64,000 nucleotides of DNA from Cinnamomum chago. Lineage: Eukaryota; Streptophyta; Magnoliopsida; Laurales; Lauraceae. Below the pieces are notes generated by a model that saw nothing but the letters and a program-made list of their open reading frames with translations, had not been told where the DNA came from and made no database searches. Position numbers and translations under genes: made by a program. Shown piece by piece: positions 44,880 through 57,569 of this stretch (position 1 is the stretch's first letter; each line of letters opens with the position of its first letter). The DNA lies in the NCBI GenBank assembly GCA_038049695.1, contig CP142456.1, forward strand, positions 43,566,001 to 43,630,000, written 5' to 3'.

Positions 44880-45545
44880 AAGGGAGTTTTTGAGATCCAA
44901 GAAAGATAAGAACACCGACTTTCTCATCCAACAGGAAGTGGAAGAAGCTACATCCAAGAATATTGTGGGTGCTTCTATTTTCCTGAAAGCATGGGAGATT
45001 CTTTGACATTCCGACAGGGGAGTGGATAAAGTGAATATGTATATAGGCAAATTTTAAGCTTTGAATATGGGGATTGAATCAATTTAAGATTTACATTTTC
45101 AAGAGCTGGCGATAGTAAATCAATTTTGGAGAATTGGTGAAAATCTAGATAAGACTTGATTGTGGGGAAAATCTTGTGATTGTTGGATTCAAAATTTGAC
45201 TATATTGTGGTGGCTTTTGAAGAATGAAGGGATGTAGACTCCATGACTATTGGCCAACTTATGAGATCCCTACAAGCTCATGAACGAGAAGTATCACCAA
45301 CAAGATTCATGATTTATTAGGGCTGTCCCTTAAAACAAACCTCTCCTTCAAAATCTAAAAGAAACTCTAAAAGCTATAATAGAGGTGAAATAAGCCAATG
45401 TTATGGTCATGGTGGAGGAAAAGGAGGAAGTGACAAAAGAATTTCTTTTTATTGATAATGGAGAAAGAGGCCAACCCCTATGAAAGATGGAAGGTTTGAA
45501 TTTCAAGTTAATGTCACAACTATAAAGGTATGGCCATTTTTCTTT
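44880..45545 (+). pseudogene. Decayed copia Gag (UBN2-type) fragment inside CACTA
   Basis: Broken frames still read RSKKDKNTDFLIQQEVEEAT, KAWEIL, GVDKVNM, ELAIVNQFWRIGENLDKT and LMNEKYHQQ. These match the order of the gag-polypeptide/UBN2 domain of plant copia elements (AWEIL, G.DKV, VNQ...GENL, SLQAHE). At least six stops. A weak zinc-knuckle remnant (YGHFSL) is near 45530. It is unlike the Gags of the other copia elements here. Confidence 0.7.
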
Positions 45546-47888
45546 AAAATATAGAGAGCCTACTAGGCTACTACTAATAATATTGTGGAGAAAAGTTAAT
45601 CATGCAGAAAACCAAATACAGAAATAGATCTGTGTTATTGGCATACAAAGGAAAGCAGGGCAAAATACGTGGTATATTGGTACCAGTCAAGTAAACACGT
45701 GTACAAAGGGGCGTGTTTGGTGAACTTGATGGATTGATAAGCAACCAAGTTTTATTTAGAGAATTTTCAATGGGTAATGGTTGTCCCATGATATTAGTGG
45801 CAATTGGATCTTTTTTTCTTTTCCTTTGCACCTGTTTAGTCCTTTTTTTTTTTTAAATCCCTGTTTCACTGACCTGATGAGTGCTCACCTAATTTTCACG
45901 TACATGGCAAGGCACACATACAGTACAGTTAAAATAGGTACACTTATCCATATAATGTAGGGGTGTGGATTGTGGAAAGGAGTGGCATATTAAATTAGCC
46001 ATTCCACTAGTGTATCCTTTCATCTGTGAGCTTAATGTCATTGGGTTCTTTCCTAGCTATTGAAATAAATCTGTCTTGATGGTTTTATCACATTGTGACG
46101 TCACTACTGTTTGATAGACCACAGTGAAACCGAATCACACTTAGAATGAGGTTTTATTTAAAGTAGTTGCATATATAAAATTAGTTGTTTTCCTAAATCT
46201 CAGTGATTTAGGAAAACAACTAAATGAACCATTATCCAGAACCAAACTAAATTCTAAAGCCTGACAGTTTGAAAATGACATCTGTTTCCAATAAGATTTG
46301 AGGATTCAAGTGGTGGCAGTCGGCAGGCAAATTTGTAGCATTGACTGCACCCAAAATGTGATCTAACACCAGGGAAAATGAGATGTGCTTCATAATGTTT
46401 TACAAGGTCTAGTCCAAATTGATTTGAGTTTTCTTGGATTGATTTGACATCTTAGACATATCATCCAACCCCAGTCCAAGACATTCAAATATTCCCTAGG
46501 CAACTATGCACTTAAATGCTGTCCATGTGGAAATATCATGATCATTGGTCTGAGAGGCTCATTTCAGCCAGTCTGGCTAAAGTCTTCTGCTCCACCTTGG
46601 AGGACTGGTGGGGCTTTTACTATTACAGCACCTAATGCATTCTCATCAGGCCATTCCCTTCAAGTCTCCTGATTATCAAGTTCATGGTGATCAATTACAA
46701 AGCATCCTGGAAAGCAACCCATACTTTCATCCCATTGTAGGTATGGATGTACCCTCTCTGTCCCAGTCTAAAAGGAAAAGCTCAGTACTAAATCTTCCAG
46801 CTGCATATATTCCCACCCTTTTATCAAAGTTTGTGTTATTCCTCTTACCCTTTATAATCAGACAATTAAGACTCCACCTTCTGGAACGATTCTCTCTAAA
46901 AAGAAATGAAATGTGTACAGTTGTCATTGTATTAAATAATGAAGTGGGTGAGCAAAATTGATGCCATGGGGCCACCTTTCTGGTCAAGGTGAACTATGGT
47001 GAGGTTGTTCTTCACAAATTGAAGCTCAGGTTGATAAGCATTTCTATGGCAGCTATGTTTCCTCTAAAAGTTTGTCTCACATGGAAAAGGAGTGAAAGTA
47101 GAAAGAGGATCTATAAAATAGTACATCCTGTGCCTTGCTCCTCGCTTTGTCAGACAGGTTTTTCCAAGTGAATCCCAGGATCTATTACTGGTTCCCCAAA
47201 TTAGGATGAGGCCTTCATGATAGACAACTAGTAGTTTTATTTATGCTACCATAGATGTGGGACATATATTGCTCCGACGTTTGGAGGATGGTTTATGTTA
47301 GGCGAGTAGTTGGTCATAAAAACTTGTAAGACTAAGTTTAGAGTCCACTTTTAGGAGTAGCAGTTGGCTTACCTGACATTGTTGGAAAAATGTTATAGCT
47401 GATATGATATGTAGTCTTTTCCTTTTTCTTCCCAAGTTTAGTTTTCTCATCATCATCATCAAAGTCTAGTCCTAACTATGTTAGTCTTAGTTACAAGAAT
47501 TTTGTTTCTTCATTCCACTAGGCCCAAAATCCTCTGAGATCCACTAGGACACAAATATAATATATATATATATATAGATGTGTGAAATTCCACACATAAC
47601 GTTAACCACATTTCCAACATCACATTCTTTGTTTTCCCCCCTTTTTTCCTTTGTGCTTAAGGCTTATCTAGATGAACTGGGTTGATTAAGGCCATATGTC
47701 CTTCAAAAGAAAAGAAAAAACTAATTTCCTTTTCAGTTAATCCATCGTTCCTTCCCTTATTATCCAGTGTTTATATACAGTTTACCTCTTAAAACCTTTA
47801 TTTAGTGCTAGCTGTGTGCCATTTGCCAAGAGCACTATGTTTTTTAGATTTTCTTTGGATCTTCCAACTAAGTTCCGGAATGTGGCAG
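45546..47888. other. CACTA interior, unassigned
   Basis: No domain recognised. A 117-codon open frame (46608-46961) has no family I know. (TA)n lies at about 47559-47576. It may be captured intron or intergenic DNA. Confidence 0.4.
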
Positions 47889-48139
47889 TTGAACAAAGAA
47901 ACGAAGGATGGAAATGTTGCAGAGAAGATTGCTGTTTATCAGCATGCCAACAAAGAGGTAACGATTCTGCTTGCATAACCATTTCAACTTCAATGATTGT
48001 TTTGGGTGGAACCTATATTCAGCTTTGTCGGGTTTCTTTTCGTTTGCAGGTTGCCATCATTTGCAATCATCAACGCAGTGTTTCCAAGTCCCACAGTGCG
48101 CAAATGTCGAGGCTGGGTGAGAAAATGGATGAGCTGAAG
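47889..48139 (+). pseudogene. Captured DNA topoisomerase I fragment (two exons with intron)
   Basis: Exon 47889-47957 (23 codons) reads LNKETKDGNVAEKIAVYQHA and on to NKE; GT at 47958. Exon 48050-48139 (30 codons) reads VAIICNHQRSVSKSHSAQMS then RLGEKMDELK; it is preceded by TTTGCAG and followed by GTAGG. This is the conserved linker/C-terminal part of eukaryotic type IB topoisomerase I (NKEVAIICNHQR.VSK.H). Reading frame and splice sites are intact, so capture may be fairly recent. The catalytic-Tyr exon is not visible. The enzyme relaxes DNA in the nucleus; this piece alone would not. Confidence 0.92.
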
Positions 48140-51100
48140 GTAGGATTCATTACATATCTCATAGTGTCACAGTGGACCACTCACACACATGTTGCATCTC
48201 ACCCAAGCTCCCTGCAGAGCTCTCTCTGCAAGAAGACCTCTCTCATCTCCTCTCCTCACTGCTAATCCAAAACCCCCTCTCTTTTCCCACCATAAATCCA
48301 GACTCTCCTCTTCCAACAACACCCCAAAGACCACTTTGAATTTGGTGTCCATCTCCATGCACCCACCCTTTGATTAATGAGTTGAAATACAATGAAATTT
48401 TCAATGGACAGCAAGGTGGATTATGTTGAAGGATTCATGGTGTTAAATGAACAATCTCTACATGGTTCCTCAGTTGCCTTCCCTTCCTACATGGGTTTCA
48501 TTGAGCAACTCCATGCACCCAGTTCAGATGCCTATTACTGCATTGAATTTGCAGTCCATTATGAACTAGAGAAGGAATCTAATGCAGACCAAGTAAGCCA
48601 CAACTCACAACCCATCTTTGTACCCCCACCATTCATTATTTCCAATTGTATAAAGCATCCATTAGCAGGATTGCCACATCTTTTTCTCCAATATGTAGAG
48701 GTAAGGAGAAAAGGCTAGAGACAAGGAAAACAAAAACAAAAACACTATCAGGAGATTGGCAAAGAGTTTGCTGAAATTATGGCGCTATAGGACATCACAA
48801 AATTTCTGTAACCAAACAGCCCTTCTTGTAAATTCTGTTTCTCTTGGAATGAACGGTCTTTTATCATGAGAGAAAAAGTAACAGTGTGCATCATAAATCA
48901 GACTTAGTAGAAACACAATTGGGCTTATCTTTTATAGGAAGTTGATTGACGGGAGTTCTTGTGAGAGTTGAGACCTGTCCATATGGTGGTGTTATCAGCA
49001 GGGCTTGCAAGGTAGCCCACACCAAGTGCCAAAGTGAAATGTCTGGCCATAGAGCTTTAGGATTGTTCAGGAGGCAAAATGTGCTTTGCCATTGAATAAA
49101 ATTAGTAAACCGCTTCTCACCCCATTCCTGATCAAGATGTCAAGATCTGGTTACGAAGCAAAGTACATGTGCCTCTCCAAATCCGTTTATGACACCTAAA
49201 GTTCTTCCAAATTTCTTGTTTCAAAACATTCAAATGATTTTTATAGGGACTTTCCACTTAAGCATGAGAACAACAGATTTAAGCACAGATTCCTTTCTAT
49301 CACAAAGTTACCTGGTCAAGGGACCACCATAGAATCAGCATCGAGGTTCAAACAACATACCAAGTTTAGAAATAGGGTCACTCTTTCCATTGAACTATTC
49401 TCTTCAAAATCACGTTTGAAGAACTGGGCTGTGTCTATGTTTACTCCCATTGTTGCAAATACAATGGCAAAATTGTCCTCTGTTTCATCTTGTAGGTTAA
49501 TTAATGAAAAGGGTTAACAAAGTTCACATCATTGAACTTAAAAACACCATGTTAAAAGGTGAGAAAAGAAATTATGAGTTGCAGCATTGCTTAAAACTCA
49601 CTAAATGCTCAAAAGAAAATTGTGAAGTCCAACTAGAAAATAAATTGCATTGTGTACATTTTACTATAGACCAGGGGATAAGGAACATATGTTGTTATTA
49701 TAAATTAACTTGTCTTTGAATCCATTTTCATATCTTCTATTCCCACACTAAATCAAGGGACTAGCTAAAAAAGATAAAAATAAAGTTTTTCATGGGCCAT
49801 GCAAAACTATTTTCTTGAGATGAAGATTTTACCACCTCTCGGCTCTGTGTTATTGGAATTTGTTTTAAATTTACATACCTTTTTAGCAAAAAAAAATAAA
49901 AAAAAAGAAAAATCTACCTTTTCTTTTGCTCCAAGTCGTGATGATGATATCAGTCATGATAACTGAGAAAAACAAAAGCCTTATAACCATGATAATATAA
50001 CTATGTGTGCTGTTTTCAGCTGAATAAAATTCTGAACAATATAGTGTGGGTGACTATAATTCTGTTTGCATTCTGAACTCAGTTGCTCTGCACTTTATTT
50101 ACATGTAAATGTAATCATCTGCAACTTTGTTTGACTATAAATGGATATGGAGAACAAAACAACTGTCACTTGCTGGTAGGTTCTCTAAATCTATGCTTTA
50201 TTAGCTCATTGCCAATTGATTGGGTTAAATTGTTGGAATTCTAAGGGGAGCATTTCCAATGGAGGATGTGATCTTTACACACAGTGGCGATCGTGTAGCA
50301 AAAGACTGATGGATAGTCAACAGTGCATTGTGATCCCCATCGGCAGCCTGACAATGGGACTCTGTAGGCATTGTGCCATTCTCTTCAAGGTCTGTATTTT
50401 TGCTAGGCATCATGCATGCAACTTATTCGAGCCATCTTTGCTATTATTTGGTTTTGTTGTCTTATTTTTGCACTTTTATTTTCCAGTTGTTTGGTAACCT
50501 TAAATGCTATTTGGTTTTGTAATTTTAGATTCACGTTGTGCAGTTTTAGCTTCTCACTTGTGCGTTCATAATATTTAGTTTCCTTGACAGTTAATTCTAT
50601 ACTTGTGAGATCATGGTAAATTTGATGCTTCTAAGAGAAATGAAATAAAAAAAATTACAAAGTTGTTAACTTCACCATTTTAGGCTTTGTTACTTATCTA
50701 ACCCATTCAAAACATGGGTCTCACTTCAGATGACACGTAGCCAAAAGATTCTACCTAATTTTGAATAAAACCTGGTGAGGAGGAGTCATCAAATAGATGG
50801 TTAAAAAAAAAAAAAAAATACAACCATCTAACTTCAATGAAGGATGGGATGGTAAAAATTTGTGCATAAGTTTTTTTCCCATAATCTCCATGCTTTTGAG
50901 GTCGTAATGGTGAATGCTTTGTGTTGGAACTTGGAACTAGTAATTAATTGGCATCAGCTTCGATATATATAAGACTTTTGCTTTATCAATCATATGTTAG
51001 AAGATCATACCACTATAATACCTTATCAATCATATGTTAGAAAATCCTATTATTTTTTGCTGTGAGAGTTTTTATTTTTATTTTTGGGTAAAAACGTGTG

Positions 51101-51324
51101 GAAAAAAGACTCTACGACAGTTGCCTTTTATCTTCTTAGTTCACCATGTTCTCATATAAGTTGAGTAGGAGAAATGGTCGAGTGAATTTAGGTACAGTAC
51201 AAGTACTCGTGAGAAATCTCTGTTGTGGTTGTTTACTTCTTCACAATCAAATGATGCTTATTGGAATAGATATTAGTCACATTGTTGTTTTAATAGTATT
51301 TTATTTTTCAAAATTTCAGGTACT
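48140..51324. other. CACTA interior, unassigned (possible further captured pieces)
   Basis: A 62-codon frame at 48189-48377 is Ser/Pro/Arg-rich like a plastid transit peptide, but the mature part is not recognisable. A 108-codon frame at 48392-48718 and a GC-richer patch at 50240-50400 may be exons of unknown genes. No family assigned. Confidence 0.35.
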
Positions 51325-51470
51325 CAAGAGGTAGTAAAATTAGATCAAAGACGTGCAACTTAATTATCCAAGGATTTGACTCAAGATAGATCGGAATGGA
51401 GAAACAAAATTCATGTAGCCGACCCCAACATAGGTGGGACAAGTCTTTGATGATGGTGATGATGAAATAA
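51325..51470 (+). mobile_element. 3' end of a plant L1-type LINE
   Basis: Reads LSKDLTQDRSEWRNKIHVAD then PN.GGTSL and a stop, the typical C-terminus of plant L1 ORF2. It is followed by the GATGATGGTGATGATG tail common to these elements. Strongly 5'-truncated; target duplications not resolved. Confidence 0.72.
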
Positions 51471-51877
51471 CTCTGAGGAAGTAGATCGCAGCCGCGTCAT
51501 TGTAGTGTGTAAAAGATTATGGGCATAATTTTGGAAATGTTATTATTGTTTTTATATTTTTAATTTGAATGGAATTTTGAAGTGAAGATTTTATAGTTTT
51601 CCTCTTAGGGATTACCTTGTTTATTTCGACCACAGACATTTGTGGATGTTAAAGATTTTTGGAAATGATCAAATAATAATATTTGTGTATTTAGAGATTT
51701 GTGGGTTTATTTTGGTTTATGGATGTAGGATATTTGGTTGTGGATATTATTTTGGAATTGTTGCTGAACCTATTTTAATTTGGGTTGTGCATCAAGTTTT
51801 TGTTTGAACAGGTATTCAGATTCTTATTTGTGATATACAGGGAGAAATGAAAATTTAATTTAAAAATAGTAATATGT

Positions 51878-52790
51878 ATAACCGGCGCTGTATGCGTCGT
51901 CAAATATGTACACCGACGCTAGTATGTGCGTTGACAATTGTATAACCGACGTCATTATGCGTCGTAGTGAGGTAAATCTATTTCCCGACGCACTCACTGT
52001 ATCGCGAAACGTAATTTTCCTGCATTGTTGAATACATTTCCCGACGCTTCAACACGTCGGGATATGTATTACCGGCGTTGTATATGCGTCGTCAAATGTA
52101 TATTCCAACGTTAGTATGTGCGTTGGCAAATGTATAACCAATGTTATTATGCGTCGGCAGTGGGTCAAATTTATTTCCCGACGCACTCTCTGACGTCGCC
52201 AAAAGTAATTTTCCTGCATCGTTGAAGACATTTCCCGACGCTTCAACACGTCGGGATATGTATTACCGGCGTTGTATATGCGTCGTCAAATATGTATTCC
52301 GACATTAGTATGTGCGTCGGCAATTGTATAACCGACGTTATTATGCGTCGACAGTGAGGTAAATTTATTTCCCGACAAACTCTCTGCGTCACCAAAAGTA
52401 ATTTTCCTGCGTCGTTGAAGACATTTCCCGACGCTTCAACATGTCGGGATATGTATTACTGGCGTTGTATATGCGTCGTCAAATATGTATTCCGACGTTA
52501 TTATGTGCGTTGATAAATGTATAACCGACGTTGTTATGCGTCGACAGTGAGGTGAGGTTAACCACTAAGTTGGATTTTTTCCCGACGCAGTTGACATTGC
52601 CGACGTTTGGGACGACGCACCATTGCGTCGATGAATAACCCTTTTTAGCCGATGCTAAACATTATTACGTCGGGAATGGTTTTCCAGGCATTAGGTTGCC
52701 GACGTGGTGTCAACGCATTGTACTACGTCGGTAAAGCCTGTCCCGACGTATTTCTGATTTTTCAAGACGTGGTGACTGCGTTGGCAAAAC
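51878..52790. repeat. 3' subterminal tandem repeats of the CACTA element
   Basis: A ~194-bp unit starting ACCGGCGTTGTATATGCG at 51881, 52071, 52265 and 52459 (spacing 190, 194, 194). Each unit has the hairpin CCCGACG CTTCAACA CGTCGGG or a variant (52040-52061 in the first) plus several GTGCGTTG/CCGACG boxes. Probably transposase-binding sites. Confidence 0.85.
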
Positions 52791-53453
52791 TGTATTTTGT
52801 TGTAGTGATGGATGAGATCCACATACGGGAGATATGTGTCACAAATCTTATACTTAAAATATCTTCACAACCAGTGATGAGATTGGGCTTCTCATCTGAC
52901 AAGGTTGCAGTACTTTGATCACTATGAGATAGTGTGATTTGTCTCGATCATCAGAATGTAAGATTCTGGATCATAGTGCTGGTACATTGGATGTATTGAA
53001 GGACCATAAGAAACACCTTATGAAATACTGTCTCGATTTAAGGACTGCTCTCATAATTCCCTAGCAATAGGCTCTCAATCCTGAGACATTGATGAACTCA
53101 AGTTTTTGTCTATTCATTTGCTTTGAGTCACCAATGAGTGAGGCCAACTGTAGGTCAACACCTCGGTGTCTTGGGTACGTGGTAGTAGGACTGTGGGAAC
53201 ATGCGATGATCAAGATGGAATCTATCTACATTATCCCCTTGTGCCAATTAATGGATTTATCATTGGTAAGTGCGCACCCATTCCGATTAAGAGTTAATTG
53301 GATCGGTACCAAATGATTACTATAATGAATTGGGTCTCAAGGATAATAAGATGTGGATCTAAGATTGGACGGGACAGATTTATTCCAATTGATCCATGGA
53401 TAATGATAGAGGGGCCCACTTGTGGTAATTGGGAAGTTTAGGATCTTCATTGT

Positions 53454-56400
53454 TGTAAGACCCCGATCCGAGAGAACCCGATTAGTACTAATTAAGTGGC
53501 ATATTAATTAGTTCTAAGCTTGATTAGTGATTTTGGCTAAGTTGGGTTTGGAATAGATTTTGATATAGTTTTGGGGAATTTTGATTGCTTTGGGTTAGTA
53601 GGGCCCGTTGGGGGTTCCTTTTCATGGCATTGCATATGTTTGAGGATTTATCGGAGGTTTTTGCATTCATGATTTTAATCCCGTTTTATTCGTATTGATA
53701 AGCTCTACAACTTTCATGTTGATCTCGTCCCCGTTCGAGATCCCGAAACCCGATTTCATAGCCTTGAGGGCAAAACAGTCATTGTGCACTAAATCTGTAC
53801 CCAAAACTTGATATTTCCGAAACTCGCGAAACATGGACTTTTTGGAAACTATATATTTTGACGATCATTTCTTCCTTCTTCGTCGAATTCATCCGAGGTC
53901 CTGAAAGAGATGATTTCAGCCCAATTAGATTCTAGTGGTGGAGCCCACTCCCCACTTGTTTATAAGGAAACCTTTCCCTTCCATTTCCTTTTTCCAGCAC
54001 AAAAAGAACCTAGGGTTTGCTTTTAGCAACTTTTCTTCTTCTTCTTGCTTTCTCCATCTCCAATCCACATCAATCTTGCACCAACATCAAAATGGAGGTT
54101 GTCATTCTCTTCCTCATCTCCATAGCTCTCTATTGGTACCATTTGTGAAGAAAACCCTCTATTCCAAGATCTTCATTGAGTTTACTCTTGCCATTAGAGG
54201 ACCTTAAAAGTAAGTAATCCTTCCCTTCTTCGAGATTTGCATTCTTCTAGCCTTAGAGAAGCTTCATTTCCATTATTGCAAAGTTTCCCTTTCTATTTCA
54301 TTGTTTGACTCTTTTAGGGTTTGTTTTTGGGGATTTTTGTCATAGCTTGGATCTTTGGCTTGGAAGAGTATTAGAGCTTGTTTTCCTTGATTAGAGACAC
54401 AAGGCAAGTGGATGATTTGATTTTTATGAGCTTTCAATGGTTTTCATGAGGAATGTAGTTGACTTGTCATTTCACTCATATTTATTTGCTTGCATTTATT
54501 TTTGAAATGAATGCTTGAAGGCATATTGGTTAAGTCATTTAATGTTTTTGTAAACATGTTGGTTTAGCATTTATTGTCTTTTGGTTATATCCTAAATGAA
54601 TGTTTGTGAAATGGTTTCCTTCCTCCTTCCTTTGTATTGGACTTGATGTTGAAGAATGAGGTGATGGATGAACATATATTGGAGTTTTGGGAGAAGTATA
54701 AATAGATGCATTGGAGGAACTCCTAGCTCAGTTTTATTGCAGGGACCAAGTGGAAGTGGGGAGAATGGTTTTGAGGAGGAGAAAGGGCTTAAATTTGAAC
54801 ACAGTGGGTGATTCCCGCACCTGGCGGTCAGCCTGCGGTCACCCGGCGGCTAGTCGCCTGGTGACTGGCGGCTAACCGTCAGCTAGCCGAAATGTCACGG
54901 TTGATTTTCCAGAGAGCACACTTCTCCACCTGAAAACTCAGTCAGCTCCACGGTTAGCCAGCGGCTAACCCCTGAACCCATCGGCGGCTAACCGCCAGCT
55001 AACCGCACCTTGGCGGTTAGCTTTCCAGTAAGCTGCACTTTTGCAGCCCAACCGCGGTCAGCCAACGGCTAGCCGCCCATCCCAGTGGCGGCTAACCGCC
55101 AGGTGACCGAAATTTCCCAGGTTTCGGAGAGCTCCTCGCTCGAGCGAACTCTCCAGTTCGCTCGAGCGCTAAGCTTTGTCGGTCGAAGGAGATTCACTTG
55201 GCACTGTATGAGGCCATCCGAGAAAGAAACCATATCACAAGGATGTCATTCGAAGTTTTGAAAATTCAAAGTGTATAAGGAGCCCGGAATGTCCCCAAAC
55301 TCAAGAGTACCAAATTATTATTAGATTGACATACGGGATCCCTATTCACTTCAAATAAACCTTGAACCGATGCTTTACCCAAAATTTTGATTGTTTATGG
55401 TACTTTATCGATCCCGAGATTTATACTACAAGCCTTGTTTTCCCGAAAGTATTGAATTACACTTGAAATAGTTACTTGTCTTGAAGTGCATTGCACCACA
55501 TGAAATGACAGTGTGCCCTTGAGCACTCCCGTCTTGCCCGTTTACTTATTGTACTTGATTTACTTGCATATGTCTCGATTTGTTATTTGACCTATTAGTC
55601 GGCACCACTAAGCTTGGATAACCCTGTTGGTCTGATCCACCGACTTGGAGATCCCCCTCTTGTCCCGCCAGCTGCAGTTTGGATCCCGCTACCCGGTTGT
55701 TACCATGGTCTTGTCCCGATGCCGCAGATTGCTACTGTGGTCCCCGATGCCCGGCTCGCTACCGTGGTCATGTATAGTATTGTATATGTATATGTATTTA
55801 TATGAGATCCACTGTTTCTCCTCACCTCGAGTGACTGAGATCAGTGCCTAGTTATTGCTCTATCACCTTAGTGATAGAGGACTTAGCTTCGTGTGGTTGC
55901 CATCTTGATTGTTTCCCGTTTCCTTGGTCACCTTACATGTTTTACATTGCATACGTGTATTTGGAATAAATGTTTTATCTCGTTCATAGAAATTGCTATT
56001 TAAAAAGGTTTACATGTTTTGAAGGTAAATTCATTTATTTTCATATTGTTATTGTGTTTTCCTCCATTTGCCAAACCGTCGTGTTTGACCTACTCTTTGG
56101 TACTCAAGTCCCGTGGTTGGTTACCCCGAGGAGGAGCACGAGGAGGCGGTCGTAGAACCGCAACAGTTAGTTGAGTGGCGTGCTGATGACGTCATGTAAA
56201 CGTTTGGTGGCTATGAGAGACTTAATATTTTGGGAGAACTATTTAACCATTCTTTTGGGTTATTGTTTTGTTATATTGGCCTTGTGGGCCTCTATTTTTG
56301 GGGAAATGTAATTAAATGTTAGTTGTATAAACTTCAACTTACTTTGGGTAACATGCTATAGATCATTGCTCATTCTGATACAATACTTTAGACTTGTGTT

Positions 56401-56634
56401 ATTGTCTTGATGACCAAGGATGGTTTGACTATTTGATTTGCTACACGCTTCCGCACTTAAAAAGAAATGTTCGTTGATGGTTGTGATATCCTCACCGCGG
56501 ACCCCTGTGGGAAATTAAATAAACGTATGTTGTTATTAAACAGATGTTGTGGTTACCTATTCACCATCATTTCAGATGTATAAATGTCCCGATCCCGGAT
56601 CCGTCCTTCGGGTCCCCGGTCCGGGGTCGCAACA
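53454..56634 (+). repeat. Solo LTR, ~3 kb TGTAAGACCCCG family, copy 2
   Basis: TGTAAGACCCCGATCC to CCGGGGTCGCAACA, TSD ATTGT (53449-53453, 56635-56639), 3181 bp, no internal region. Homologous along its length to 11159-14216 except in the palindrome array. It interrupts the solo copia LTR 41766-57569. Confidence 0.92.
54822..55168. promoter_or_regulatory. GGCGGCTAACCGCC and CGCTCGAGCG palindrome array, solo LTR copy 2
   Basis: About ten imperfect units built on GGCGGCTAACCGCC and GCGGTTAGC/GCGGTCAGCC, followed by two CGCTCGAGCG palindromes (inside 55136-55147, and 55159-55168). It occupies the slot held by CCGATCGATCGG in copy 1, between the shared flanks. Confidence 0.8.
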
Positions 56635-57569
56635 ATTGTAATTTATTCCTAAGACTGGAGTGCAATTGCATTTATATAGTGGAGTTATTTACAATTAACT
56701 GTGGGCCCGGATTGCACATGAGATGTGGGGTCGCGTGTCCCAGTTGGAGCCAGCTTTCTAAGGAATCCCTAGTGGTCCCCACGCTAGCCCAATATATTAA
56801 AAAGATACTAATTATAGTATAACTCTAAAAGGAAATAGAAAGTTACTATTTCTATTTGAAGTGAGACTTCTAATAGTGGTAATAGTAAGTTACTAATTAT
56901 TAATGAAAGTAGGACTTCTATTTTAATTAGTAAAAGAGGAGGTTACTAATCATATTTGAAGTAAGACTTCTAATTGTGATGTAGTAAGCAACTAATTGTA
57001 ATGGAAGTAAGACTTCAATTTCAATTAGTAAGAAGAGGTGGCTTCAATGCTATAAAAGGAGAAGAGGAGAGTGTTTGGACGCCCCTAATGTTACTCCACA
57101 TGGGGATTCACGCCCAGCCCAATTAATGTGCAAGAGTTGCACTCCTCTCTTCCTCTCCCTCTTCTAGTTTCTCTTCTAGTTCCCTTTAGGGTTTTTCTCT
57201 TGGAGATCCCACCATCTTCTTGAGAAAAGAGAATCTGATATGGGACATAGCGTGGAAGATCAAAGGGTGTTGGAGATCTTAATTTGATTAGTGAAGGTGT
57301 TCATCATCAAAGTAAGAATTCAACTTCTCCATTAGAGCACTACAAAGCTCCAAATGTATAATCTACATCCTTGTATGCTGTAGATTTCGTGGTTACGTGT
57401 TTATGTGCTATTTTCTATCTTCTAGATAGGTTATATTGCTGTACATGGTTTATGAGTTTGAGGGATTACATCCTGGATTGGGTTTGTTGCCTTCTAGATA
57501 GTTGATCCCTGCATCAAGTGGGTCAAAAGTTTTTGAAACCTATCCGAAAGGCCCACCTATTTTCCAACA

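Larger units (their letters stand above)
41963..52807. mobile_element. CACTA (CMC) DNA transposon with captured gene fragments
   Basis: Ends CACTACAACAAA and TTTGTTGTAGTG are inverted repeats, flanked by the 3-bp duplication ATG (41960-41962, 52808-52810), as expected for CACTA. Both ends have dense subterminal repeats built on CCGACG/CGTCGG. The 10.8 kb body has no recognisable transposase. It contains an HSP70 exon, two topoisomerase I exons with their intron, a decayed copia Gag segment and a LINE tail. CACTA elements are known to carry host gene pieces. Mobility would need an autonomous relative. Confidence 0.92.
41766..57569 (+). repeat. Solo copia LTR in the outer gag, carrying two later insertions
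   Basis: TGTTAGATTGTATGGTC to TTTTCCAACA, TSD ATGTT (41761-41765, 57570-57574). Removing the CACTA element and the ~3 kb solo LTR with their duplications leaves 1770 bp, the normal length. Its own pieces are 41766-41962, 52811-53453 and 56640-57569. TATA box at about 57053. Confidence 0.9.

Noticed and set aside
48189-48377. Possible plastid transit peptide exon
   Set aside because: The Ser/Arg/Pro-rich composition is suggestive, but no mature domain or homologous gene can be recognised; kept only as unassigned CACTA interior.
50225-50413. Minus-strand 62-codon frame and GC-richer patch near 50240-50400
   Set aside because: Could be a captured exon, but no family wording is recognisable in any frame.
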